Source: an uncultured bacterium (GTDB taxonomy: Bacteria > Bacteroidota > Bacteroidia > Chitinophagales > CAIODY01). Taken from it: a stretch of DNA of 64,000 bases. The notes under the pieces were generated by a model. The model ran no database searches and was not told the origin of the DNA. It was given only the letters and a program-made list of their open reading frames with translations. The DNA lies in assembly GCA_903857255.1 (NCBI GenBank), contig CAIODY010000123.1:1-64000 (forward strand). Direction: 5' to 3'. Below are positions 51,117 through 59,759 of this stretch, in pieces; the first letter of the stretch is position 1, and each line of letters opens with the position of its first letter. A program made the position numbers and the translations under genes.

Positions 51117-52073
51117 TTATCTAAAATAAATTTCAGTAGCACCAAACCCAAACCGTGGATGATATTCGTTTGCAAAACTTCTCACTGCACCATATTGTTT
51201 TAAAATTATCCAAATTTCGGCTTTTAATTTTCCTTTGCCAATGCCATGAACCACAGTAAATTTGGGCAATTTATGCACAATTGCTTCATCTAATGCTTTG
51301 CGAAAATGGCGGAGTTGAATGGTGATGATTTCAGCATTCGTCATTCCTTTATGACTATCAATTAAATTTTCGATGTGCAAATCAATCGTGTCTTCAATAT
51401 AGAAATGATGATGCTTTTCGGGTAATTGCTTGTTGAAGTTTTCTTTTATTTTTCGTTCAACTTGTTTGGTAAGTGTGTTATTAATTTCGAGCGGCGCATT
51501 TATTTTTTCCGAAGCATTTTGCAAAATTCCGAAATGATAATTGTACGCTGTTTGATTTAAAATAGGCGTTGATGATAAATCTTTGAAAAAAGTTTTTGGC
51601 TTTAATTTTATTTGTTTCACCAATTGAAATAATGGATGCGAAGCATGCTCAATATTTATTTCGATAGTTGGATTTTCATTCAATTCATCTAAAGCTAAAT
51701 CGCCCAAACGATAGATGTAGCGACGTTGTAGCCGATTTCGCAAGTGCATGTACAATTCATTTTGCAAACTTAATTTTATTTCAAAGCGTACATCATCGTT
51801 GGTATCATTCACTAAAATCATTTCAAAAAAATGAAGTTCATCCATTTCAACAGGTAAAAAAGAAAGGTGAAAGCCGCTTGCAGCATCGGCTTGGTGTTTA
51901 GCAAAAAATAATTCAGCTTCGTTTAAAATCTCTTTGGTGTCGGCTAATTGCTCTTTTTCATTTGCCGATTTTTGTTCGTGATAAATTTCCAAATCATCCA
52001 TAAACACGGGTAAAATCATTTCATCTTCCAATTCTATTTTAAGCATGTGCATATTCACGAAGTCTTTCACCAA
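51117..52073 (-). CDS. Smr-domain (DUF2027-like) protein, N-terminus probably longer
   Basis: The C-terminal Smr domain (EDTIDLHIENLID, KFTVVHGIGKGKLK, with HGIGKGKL the GxGxGxL-type nuclease/binding loop) is clear. The part before is a Bacteroidota DUF2027-like region. The first usable conventional start, TTG at 52073, would cut off an in-frame segment reading HQFKIGDKVLLLHTGEIGL that looks like the family's KOW-type N-terminus. No ATG, GTG or TTG lies between the start of that segment and the in-frame stop near 52190, only ATC (52133) and ATT (52145). A near-consensus -7 box (TTACTTTG, 52156-52163) fits a start there. The protein is probably 338-342 residues and may bind nucleic acid. Confidence 0.8.
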   Translation of the reverse strand: MVKDFVNMHMLKIELEDEMILPVFMDDLEIYHEQKSANEKEQLADTKEILNEAELFFAKHQADAASGFHLSFLPVEMDELHFFEMILVNDTNDDVRFEIKLSLQNELYMHLRNRLQRRYIYRLGDLALDELNENPTIEINIEHASHPLFQLVKQIKLKPKTFFKDLSSTPILNQTAYNYHFGILQNASEKINAPLEINNTLTKQVERKIKENFNKQLPEKHHHFYIEDTIDLHIENLIDSHKGMTNAEIITIQLRHFRKALDEAIVHKLPKFTVVHGIGKGKLKAEIWIILKQYGAVRSFANEYHPRFGFGATEIYFR

Positions 52074-52283
52074 GCCTATTTCGCCAGTGTGCAGCAGTAA
52101 AACTTTATCGCCTATTTTAAATTGGTGTTTGATAACAAAATAAATTTTGTGATTGCAAAGTAATTGAACTTCAAATTTATTTCAATCAATTTTGAAGATG
52201 AATATTTTTATCAACTCAAAACATTCGCTTTGGTTTGTTGTTCTTACAGAATAATTTTAATTTCAACCCATCAAATTTTTATT

Positions 52284-52880
52284 GTGAATTATCAAAAACA
52301 AGAAACTTACAACTTGGAAAATCAAGCAGAATTAATTGAGGTATATAAAAAATCGTTGGAATTGTTGGGTGAAGATGCCAATCGTGAGGGTTTGGAAAAA
52401 ACGCCCGAACGAGTTGCCAAAGCAATGCAGTTTATGACACAAGGCTACACAATGGATGCTTCTGCCATTATCAAAAGTGCGATGTTTAAAGAAGATATCA
52501 GCGAAATGGTGATTGTAAAAGATATTGAAGTGTATAGCATGTGTGAGCATCATTTGTTACCATTTTTTGGAAAGGCACATGTAGCCTACATTCCAAACGG
52601 GTATATTGTTGGGTTGAGTAAAATTGCTCGTGTAGTAGATGTTTTTGCTCGCCGATTGCAAGTGCAAGAAAGATTAACTCGGCAAATTTTAGATTGCTTT
52701 CATGAAAATTTGCAACCACAAGGTGTGGCTGTGATTATCGAGTGCAAGCATCTTTGCATGATGATGAGAGGTGTGCAAAAACAAAATTCAGTAACTACCA
52801 CTTCGGCATTTACTGGTGTGTTTGAAAATAATTCAACCCGTTCGGAATTGATGAAACTATTAAGTGCAAAATTGAGTTAA
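52284..52880 (+). CDS. folE: GTP cyclohydrolase I
   Basis: This encodes 198 residues from a GTG at 52284; the sequence upstream in frame does not look like this family. Zinc ligands are in [19 protein letters not shown] (Cys, His) and KHLCMMMRG (Cys); [18 protein letters not shown] is the family opening. It makes dihydroneopterin triphosphate for folate and other pterins. It is divergent from the Smr-domain gene and convergent with msrB. Confidence 0.93.
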   Translation: MNYQKQETYNLENQAELIEVYKKSLELLGEDANREGLEKTPERVAKAMQFMTQGYTMDASAIIKSAMFKEDISEMVIVKDIEVYSMCEHHLLPFFGKAHVAYIPNGYIVGLSKIARVVDVFARRLQVQERLTRQILDCFHENLQPQGVAVIIECKHLCMMMRGVQKQNSVTTTSAFTGVFENNSTRSELMKLLSAKLS

Positions 52881-52914
52881 CCTTTGAGTGTAAAATTGTA
52901 AAAAAAGCTGCTTC

Positions 52915-52938
52915 AACTTGAAACAACTTTTTCAAGTT
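52915..52938. terminator. Hairpin between convergent folE and msrB
   Basis: AACTTGAAA (52915-52923) pairs with TTTCAAGTT (52930-52938), loop CAACTT. The T-run needed for a classic terminator is weak, but the position between two convergent genes supports the role. Confidence 0.5.
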
Positions 52939-52951
52939 ATTAAACTACCAA

Positions 52952-53458
52952 TTATTTTTTCTTTTCTTCAAATTTTAAAGCGGCTGAATTGATGCAATAG
53001 CGCATACCTGTTGGGTTAGGTCCGTCATTAAACAAATGCCCCAAATGTGCGCCGCAATGTTGGCAAACCACTTCAGTGCGTTGCATGCCATATGAACGGT
53101 CGGTTTTTTCCTTGATATTTTTATCATCATAAGCTTTGTAAAAACTGGGCCAACCGCTGCCACTATCAAATTTGGTATCGCTATTAAATAAGGGCTCACC
53201 ACACACTACACAATAATACATACCAGCCTCGTGATTATCCCAATAAGCATTGTTAAAAGCAGGCTCGGTACCGCAGCTTTGCGTTACATTATATTGTTCA
53301 GGGGTTAATCGTTGTTTCAATTCTTCTTTTGAAATTGATTTTGTTGAATCAGTTGATTTGTTTTCTTGGTTACTCATAGTAGTTGTTTTTTTTGATGAAT
53401 TACATTGTTGAAATGGTAGTGAAGCAATTGCCAGCACCAAAATTAAAATTGATTTCAT
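52952..53458 (-). CDS. msrB: Exported peptide-methionine (R)-S-oxide reductase
   Basis: This encodes 168 residues from the ATG at 53458, which starts a lipoprotein signal ([17 protein letters not shown]). The MsrB domain follows: zinc cysteines in YCVVCGEPL and [18 protein letters not shown], and catalytic RYCINSAAL. It repairs oxidised methionine in envelope proteins, anchored to a membrane as a lipoprotein. An ATG 21 bases upstream is also possible. It is convergent with folE. Confidence 0.93.
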   Translation of the reverse strand: MKSILILVLAIASLPFQQCNSSKKTTTMSNQENKSTDSTKSISKEELKQRLTPEQYNVTQSCGTEPAFNNAYWDNHEAGMYYCVVCGEPLFNSDTKFDSGSGWPSFYKAYDDKNIKEKTDRSYGMQRTEVVCQHCGAHLGHLFNDGPNPTGMRYCINSAALKFEEKKK

Positions 53459-53518
53459 GATTAATTTATTTCTTAGCAATTACGATAACAAACGCAAAAT
53501 GGTTTTGTTTTTACGCTT

Positions 53519-54220
53519 TTATAAATTCAAATAAAATGGTTGCATCAGTTGCAAAAAGGCATTGGAATAATTGTCTTGCTCATTTTTCAGCACAAATTTT
53601 TCTTCGATTAATTTCTGAAAATTATTTTTTTGAAGCATAAAAACACTACGCTTGATGCCGCTTTGAGGGTTATCTTGCAAATGAATGATGCTTACACCAT
53701 GCTGTTTTAATTCGTCCATTCGGCGAAAGGGTAATAATAAATAAATGAATCCATTATCATTTAATAATTCAAAAGCACAAGCTAATAATTCCTTCAAAGT
53801 CAAATCGGTACTGTGTTTAGCGATGTTTGTTTTTTTATCGGGCGAAAGCAAATCGTTTTCAAAAAATGGCGGATTGGAAATGATTAAATCATATTTCTGC
53901 GCTGAATTATTTTTTGCAAAATTTTGAATACTACTCAAATGCACCTTGAGTCTATCTTTCCAAATACTGTTGCTGAAATTTTCTTGTGCTTGCTGAAATG
54001 CATTTTGTTCAATTTCAACCGCCTCGATAATGGCTGATGGAAATTTTTGTGCCATCATCAGCGATAATAAGCCGGTGCCGGTGCCAATATCTAAAATATG
54101 AGCGGCTGTGATGTTATCATTTACCAATGCTCCCAGCAAACAAGCATCGGTACTAACTTTCATAGCACAATGTTGCTGATAAACAGTAAATTGTTTGAAT
54201 TGAAAATAATCGTTGGGCAA
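53519..54220 (-). CDS. trmN6: tRNA1(Val) (adenine-37-N6)-methyltransferase
   Basis: This encodes 233 residues. I accept the TTG at 54220 because it gives PNDYFQFKQFTVYQQ, the usual family opening; no ATG is available upstream in frame (only ATA). SAM motif DIGTGTGLLSLMMA and the catalytic NPPFFEND mark TrmN6/YfiC, which methylates A37 in valine tRNA1. It is followed by 39 bases, then msrB reads in the same direction from 53458. Confidence 0.88.
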   Translation of the reverse strand: MPNDYFQFKQFTVYQQHCAMKVSTDACLLGALVNDNITAAHILDIGTGTGLLSLMMAQKFPSAIIEAVEIEQNAFQQAQENFSNSIWKDRLKVHLSSIQNFAKNNSAQKYDLIISNPPFFENDLLSPDKKTNIAKHSTDLTLKELLACAFELLNDNGFIYLLLPFRRMDELKQHGVSIIHLQDNPQSGIKRSVFMLQKNNFQKLIEEKFVLKNEQDNYSNAFLQLMQPFYLNL

Positions 54221-54325
54221 ATTCTTTTTTATGGTAAAAGTAAGGGCTGAAATTGGCTCAACTTATTTTTCATTGTAAAACAATTATTCAGCTTTCAAAA
54301 AAAGTAAATTATCAAATTGAATTTT

Positions 54326-54333
54326 TACATTTG
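54326..54333 (+). promoter_or_regulatory. -7 box of rny
   Basis: TACATTTG is a perfect TAnnTTTG box. It predicts an 80-base leader before the ATG at 54414. Confidence 0.5.
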
Positions 54334-54413
54334 CTCCTTATGCAATTTTCAATAAGAATTTTGCAACTATATCATGAACTCAATTTATCAAATTTTAAAA
54401 ACAAAACAAATTA

Positions 54414-55985
54414 ATGGACTCAATCAGCATAGTATTGATGGGCGCCGCCGCTGTGGTGGGCATAGGAATTGGCGTATTGGCAGGCAAATCTTTTTTCTCG
54501 AAAAATTTTAACGCACAAAAAGAACAAGCCGAAAAAGAAGCCACACTCTTAATTGAAAACGCAAAAAAAGAAGCAGAAAATTTAAAGAAAGAAAAACTTT
54601 TAGAAGCCAAAGAAAAATTTCAACAAGCTAAATTAGCTGAAGAAAAAGAAATCAATCAACGTTCGATAAAATTAGAAGAACGTGAACGTCAGCAAAAACA
54701 AAAGGAACAATCGCTCAACCAAAAATTAGAAACTGCCAACAAAAAAGAACAAGAGTTGGAAGTGTTGAAAGACAATACCAAAAGGCAGTTGGACTTGGTG
54801 AATGAAAAAAAGTCGGCGTTGGATAAACAACACGAAACGATGGTAAAAACTTTGGAAAAAGCTGCCAACATGAGTGCTGCTGATGCTAAAACGCAATTGA
54901 TTGAATCGTTGAAAGCCGAAGCATCTTCGGCTGCATCATCGCATGTAAAAACAATTATGGATGAAGCAAAATTAACGGCAAATAAAGAAGCAAAAAAAAT
55001 CATCATCCAAACTATTCAACGCACAGCGCAAGAACATGCGATTGAAAATTCTATCAGCAGTTTTCAATTAGAAAGTGATGAACTGAAAGGGCAAATTATT
55101 GGACGTGAAGGCAGAAACATTCGTGCCTTAGAAGCCGCTACTGGTGTGGAGTTCATTGTAGATGATACGCCCGATACAATTATTCTTTCTTGCTTCGACC
55201 CAGTTCGTAGAGAAATTGCACGATTGAGTTTGCAACGCTTGGTTACCGATGGAAGAATTCATCCTGCTCGTGTAGAAGAAGTGGTGGAAAAAACGAAGAA
55301 GCAGATGGAAGACCAAATTGTTGAAATTGGCGAACGCACTTGCATCGAATTAGGTATTCATGGCTTGCATCCTGAATTGATTCGGATGGTTGGAAGAATG
55401 CGTTTCCGTTCATCTTACGGTCAGAATTTATTGCACCATAGCAAAGAGGTGGCGAACATGTGTGCCGTGATGGCAGCGGAATTGGGGCTGAATCCAAAGT
55501 TGGCAAAACGTGCTGGTTTGTTGCATGATATTGGTAAGGTACCAGAAATTGAACAAGAATTATCGCATGCTTTGTTGGGTGCAAAATTAGCAGAGCAATA
55601 CAACGAACATCCAAGTATTGTAAATGCCATTGGCGCACATCATGATGAAATGGAAATGAAATTTGTAATTTCCCCAATCATTCAAATTTGCGATTCCATC
55701 AGTGGTGCACGACCTGGCGCACGACGTGATACTTACAATCAATATATGCAGCGCATTAAAGATTTAGAAAACTTGGCACAAAGTTTTGATGGCGTTGAAA
55801 AAGCCTTTGCGGTGCAAGCTGGCAGAGAGCTTCGAGTGATTGTGGAAGCAGGAAAAATAGATGATAAAATGGCTGAACAAATGAGTTTCGAAATGAGTCA
55901 AAAAATCATGAATGAAATGCAATATCCAGGTCAGATTCGTGTTACTGTAATTCGTGAAACACGAGCTGTGGCAGTAGCCAGATAA
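54414..55985 (+). CDS. rny: Ribonuclease Y
   Basis: This encodes 523 residues: a short N-terminal membrane helix ([18 protein letters not shown]), a coiled coil with many Lys/Glu/Gln (about 30-200), a KH domain ([19 protein letters not shown]), an HD domain ([23 protein letters not shown]) and the RNase Y tail. It begins mRNA decay at the inner membrane. It is a single gene followed by a terminator. Confidence 0.96.
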   Translation: MDSISIVLMGAAAVVGIGIGVLAGKSFFSKNFNAQKEQAEKEATLLIENAKKEAENLKKEKLLEAKEKFQQAKLAEEKEINQRSIKLEERERQQKQKEQSLNQKLETANKKEQELEVLKDNTKRQLDLVNEKKSALDKQHETMVKTLEKAANMSAADAKTQLIESLKAEASSAASSHVKTIMDEAKLTANKEAKKIIIQTIQRTAQEHAIENSISSFQLESDELKGQIIGREGRNIRALEAATGVEFIVDDTPDTIILSCFDPVRREIARLSLQRLVTDGRIHPARVEEVVEKTKKQMEDQIVEIGERTCIELGIHGLHPELIRMVGRMRFRSSYGQNLLHHSKEVANMCAVMAAELGLNPKLAKRAGLLHDIGKVPEIEQELSHALLGAKLAEQYNEHPSIVNAIGAHHDEMEMKFVISPIIQICDSISGARPGARRDTYNQYMQRIKDLENLAQSFDGVEKAFAVQAGRELRVIVEAGKIDDKMAEQMSFEMSQKIMNEMQYPGQIRVTVIRETRAVAVAR

Positions 55986-56004
55986 TCGATAAGATTTAAA
56001 AATA

Positions 56005-56043
56005 AAAAATCCCTCAATGGTAAAACTGTTGGGGGATTTTTTA
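56005..56043 (+). terminator. Terminator after rny
   Basis: AAAAATCCCTCAA pairs with TTGGGGGATTTTT (two G-T pairs) around a loop of about 11 bases and ends in a T-run. It also faces the end of the convergent histidine kinase gene. Confidence 0.75.
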
Positions 56044-56061
56044 TTTCAACGAGTTTGAAAT

Positions 56062-57831
56062 TCAATTCTCCATTTCCATCTGTTTTTTATTTCGTTGCAG
56101 AATTGTTTGTTGAATTTTATTGAGCAAATCTTCTTTATGAAATGGCTTCGCTAAATAATCATCCATACCCGATTGATAACAATCGGAAATGTCATCATCG
56201 CTTGTACCGGCAGTCATAGCAATAATTCGAGGCTGTTGTAATTGATGATTAGAACGAATAATTGTAGCTGCTTCTTTGCCGTCCATTTCGGGCATTTTAA
56301 TATCCATCAAAATCAAATCAATTAAATTGTTTTTTAAAATTGCTAAAACTTCTTTTCCATTTTCAGCAATATAAAGTTTGGCTTTGGGAATTGATTTTTC
56401 AATGAGTTTTTGTGCTACTAAAATATTCATCTTGTTATCATCAGCAATGATGATGTTGATGGTTTCGTTTTCAATAGCTTCAAAATTATTTTTGTTAGAA
56501 GCTGCTACATAATTTGTAGCTGAAAATTCATACGGAATTTCTACAAAAAATATAGTACCTTTTGCTAATTCACTTTCGCATTGAATAGTACCCTGATGCA
56601 GTTCTATCAATCGTTTGGTGATGCCCAATCCTAAGCCAGTGCCACCAAATTGCGCTGCAATATTTTCATCGGCTTGCACATAATCATCAAAAATTACTTT
56701 GATTTTTTCTTTCGAAATACCAATGCCAGTATCGCTCATTTTTATTTGCAAACTACATTTATTGCTATCTAAATATTTGGTGTAACATGCTACTTTTATT
56801 GTGCCGCTGTTAGTGAATTTGATGGAGTTGCCAACAATGTTTACCAATATTTGTATCAGCCTACTTTCATCGCCCATCACGGTTTTCGGCAGATTATTCA
56901 TTTCTAATTGAAATACTAATCCCTTATCATTTGCATTTATTTTTAGCAAGCGACAAGCCGCTTTAATCGTGTCTTGCAATTGAAAAGGTTGATGACGCAA
57001 TTGCAATTTTCCTTCTTTCAATTTTGAAAAATCGAGGATATCATTTACCATATTCAGCAAATGATTGCTTGATTTTTTCAAGCCATCTATTAATTCAATT
57101 TTTTCATTTTCATCGTTGGGCAAACTCAATAATTCCGAAATACCTTTAATTGCATTCAGCGGTGTTCGCAACTCATGTGTGATGTTTGCCAAAAAATTTT
57201 CTTTGTAGCGTTGCAATTGCAAAATGGCTTCATGCGATTTTTGCAGTTCTTCATTTTTTTCTTTCAAAGCGTTGATAAATTCAGCATTGCGTTCTTCAAT
57301 CACACCTACCACTTTTACGCCTAACAAATAAACGCCCAAAATGCAAAAGAAAAACCAAGTATAATACCACACACCTACATAATCATTTGGGAAAACCTGA
57401 TGAAAAAAAGATTGTTCAATCCAAAAATACGCCATGCTTAATAAACCAATAGATGTCCAGAAAACCGCTGTCTTCTTGCTGTTCACGGTTAATGAAAACA
57501 TATTGATGGCAGCATAATAAGGAATGATGGCAGATACAATTCCACCCGAACGATAGCTTAAAAGAAAGAAAGTGATGTAAGCAATGCCCACCAATAAATT
57601 TTCTGAAACAAAGCGATTAATTAATTGTCGGCGGCGAATGAAAATAACTGAAGCTAAACCAACAGATGATAGTCCGTTGATACAGCCGCCTAAAAAATTG
57701 TGTAAAACAAAAAATGAAAATAGGCTAAAGCAAATATTAATGCCTGTGCCAATTAACGAAAAACCAAGAATGTATTTTTCATCAAATACCGAAGGTGTAA
57801 GCGTTCGGAGCGCATTGATAGTGTGTTTCAT
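56062..57831 (-). CDS. Hybrid histidine kinase (membrane sensor - HisKA - HATPase - REC)
   Basis: This encodes 589 residues. About six N-terminal membrane helices (20-175) lead to a short coiled coil, HisKA with the phospho-His in NITHELRTPLNAI (about residue 220), HATPase motifs (DFSKLKEGKLQLR region, SDTGIGISKEK, FGGTGLGLGITKRL) and a receiver (DLILMDIKMPEMDG). There is no periplasmic sensor domain and no HPt domain, so phosphate must pass to a separate HPt protein such as that at 8226. The gene is alone; no cognate regulator is adjacent. Confidence 0.92.
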   Translation of the reverse strand: MKHTINALRTLTPSVFDEKYILGFSLIGTGINICFSLFSFFVLHNFLGGCINGLSSVGLASVIFIRRRQLINRFVSENLLVGIAYITFFLLSYRSGGIVSAIIPYYAAINMFSLTVNSKKTAVFWTSIGLLSMAYFWIEQSFFHQVFPNDYVGVWYYTWFFFCILGVYLLGVKVVGVIEERNAEFINALKEKNEELQKSHEAILQLQRYKENFLANITHELRTPLNAIKGISELLSLPNDENEKIELIDGLKKSSNHLLNMVNDILDFSKLKEGKLQLRHQPFQLQDTIKAACRLLKINANDKGLVFQLEMNNLPKTVMGDESRLIQILVNIVGNSIKFTNSGTIKVACYTKYLDSNKCSLQIKMSDTGIGISKEKIKVIFDDYVQADENIAAQFGGTGLGLGITKRLIELHQGTIQCESELAKGTIFFVEIPYEFSATNYVAASNKNNFEAIENETINIIIADDNKMNILVAQKLIEKSIPKAKLYIAENGKEVLAILKNNLIDLILMDIKMPEMDGKEAATIIRSNHQLQQPRIIAMTAGTSDDDISDCYQSGMDDYLAKPFHKEDLLNKIQQTILQRNKKQMEMEN

Positions 57832-57974
57832 AAGAAGTAGTGTAATTTATTTTATTTTCAGCTAAAAACAATACGATGTTTTACTGAAAAATTGGGTTAT
57901 GAAAATGAACTTACGAAAGCTTTTGGTAAATGGATTTACCTACACGAAAAAGAAATTATTAGGGCAGTTAAAAC

Positions 57975-57982
57975 TAACTTTG
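57975..57982 (+). promoter_or_regulatory. -7 box of the radical SAM gene
   Basis: TAACTTTG is a perfect TAnnTTTG box ending 16 bases before the ATG at 57999. Confidence 0.5.
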
Positions 57983-57998
57983 CAAATCTTCTTTAGTC

Positions 57999-59666
57999 AT
58001 GAAAATTCTTCTTACAACACTTAATGCAAAATACATTCATCTCAATTTGGCGATTCGCTTGTTGTATGATTTGAACAAAAAAAATGATGGACTTCAATGG
58101 AAAGAATTTACGATTAAAGAACCTAAAGACGAAATTGCTGATTACTGCAAAGCCTTTGATGTAGTGTGTTTTAGCTGCTATATTTGGAATATCACTCAAA
58201 CTTTAGAAGTAGCAAAAAAAATAAAAGCATTAAATCCTTCAACAAAAATTTTGCTCGGCGGACCCGAAGTGAGTTACGATTGGCAAGATGTAATTGCATT
58301 GAATGAAGTTGATTTTATCATTACTGGTGAAGGCGAAATTCCGTTTCAACTTTTTTTAGAAAACTATCCAAACATAGCAGCCGTACCGAATTTAGTAAAT
58401 AAAAAAGATGGCGAAATTGTTTATCACAAAAAAGAATTGCAGTTCGATTTGAGTTTGTATGCCAACACCAATCCCTATGCAAATGAGTCAACAAAAGATT
58501 TATACAACAAAGTTTTGTATATCGAAACATCACGTGGATGCCCTTATAAATGTGAGTTTTGCTTAGCCAGCTTAGATAATATTGTTCGCTATTTACCAAT
58601 TGACCACATCAAAAATAATTTGTTGTATTTGATGCAACATGGCAGAGTAATAAAATTTTTAGACCGAACATTTAATGTGAAAAAAGATTTCACGATTGAT
58701 ATGTTTCAGTTTATGTTAGATAACCATCGCTCTGAAAACGTTTTCCAATTTGAGATTACAGCCGATATTGTGCATGCTGACATCATTAAATTTATCGAAG
58801 AAAAAGTTCCGAAAGGTTTGTTTCGTTTTGAAATTGGAATTCAAACCGTGAATCAAAAAGCAAATTTAGAAGTCAGCCGCAAACAAAATTTTGATAAAAC
58901 ACGAAGCATTATCAAACAATTGCAAAACAAAATTGAGATGCATTTAGATTTGATTGTGGGTTTGCCTTTAGATTATTTTGAAGATGTGAAATACAGCTTT
59001 GAAGAGGTTTTCAAGATTTTTGCGCCTGAATTGCAATTAGGATTTTTGAAGTTTTTAAAAGGCACACCAGTGCGTTATAAATATGCCGAACACAATTTTG
59101 AATTTGATGAAAAACCACCTTATCAAATCATTCGTAGCAAATATTTATCGGCTGATGAATTACTGCAAATCACACAACTGGAGCATGCTTTAGAGATTTA
59201 TTGGAATAAAAAACGCTGCTTAAATACATTGAAATATGTAACGGCAAATTACAGCATCTTCGATTTTTTAGGTGGCTTAGGAAAATATTTTGGCACTGTG
59301 AAAGATTATCATAAATTCACTTTGCAAGATGTGTATGAAATTATTTTTCAGTTTGCACAAAACAATTATGCTGATGATAAAGTGCTTCAACAGCTGATTG
59401 CTATTGATTATTTTTTGCATCATCCTGTTCGCCCAAAAGTTTTATTTGTACAAGAATTGGAGAAAAAAGAACAGCAAAATATTATGCAGCAGTTCAAATT
59501 GAATCATCATAAATATCGCCACATCATGTTCGCTGTTGATTTTGATGTTGAACAATTTTTTGAAAACGGAATTGCAATTCCAACCACCACCAACAATTTA
59601 ATCATGCAATTTAGCGGCGTTGAAAAACCAACTTTTATTTTTCATCAAAAATTGATGACTGTTTAA
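57999..59666 (+). CDS. B12-binding-domain radical SAM protein (DUF4080 type)
   Basis: This encodes 555 residues. The N-terminal 130 residues form a cobalamin-binding-like Rossmann domain (KILLTTLNAKYIHLNLAIR, VVCFSCYIWN, ILLGGPEVSYD), though the classical DxHxxG is not evident. The radical SAM cluster cysteines are C181, C185, C188 in SRGCPYKCEFC. The C-terminal part (about 390-555) is the DUF4080 type. Such proteins act on unknown substrates, possibly methylations. It is transcribed alone. Confidence 0.87.
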   Translation: MKILLTTLNAKYIHLNLAIRLLYDLNKKNDGLQWKEFTIKEPKDEIADYCKAFDVVCFSCYIWNITQTLEVAKKIKALNPSTKILLGGPEVSYDWQDVIALNEVDFIITGEGEIPFQLFLENYPNIAAVPNLVNKKDGEIVYHKKELQFDLSLYANTNPYANESTKDLYNKVLYIETSRGCPYKCEFCLASLDNIVRYLPIDHIKNNLLYLMQHGRVIKFLDRTFNVKKDFTIDMFQFMLDNHRSENVFQFEITADIVHADIIKFIEEKVPKGLFRFEIGIQTVNQKANLEVSRKQNFDKTRSIIKQLQNKIEMHLDLIVGLPLDYFEDVKYSFEEVFKIFAPELQLGFLKFLKGTPVRYKYAEHNFEFDEKPPYQIIRSKYLSADELLQITQLEHALEIYWNKKRCLNTLKYVTANYSIFDFLGGLGKYFGTVKDYHKFTLQDVYEIIFQFAQNNYADDKVLQQLIAIDYFLHHPVRPKVLFVQELEKKEQQNIMQQFKLNHHKYRHIMFAVDFDVEQFFENGIAIPTTTNNLIMQFSGVEKPTFIFHQKLMTV

Positions 59667-59743
59667 TTTATCATTTTGAAATGAAATTGCTTATTTAACA
59701 GCAATAACAATAGCGCAATGGCTAAAAACTAAAAACTTGTCTT

Positions 59744-59751
59744 TACCTTCG
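59744..59751 (+). promoter_or_regulatory. -7 box near the ABC-F start
   Basis: TACCTTCG, one base off TAnnTTTG, ends eight bases before the ATG at 59760. Confidence 0.4.
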
Positions 59752-59759
59752 CCGCCCTT

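Noticed and set aside
52164-52283. Upstream TTG extension of folE
   Set aside because: The extra 40 residues do not resemble GTP cyclohydrolase I, and they overlap the divergent promoter region of the Smr-domain gene.
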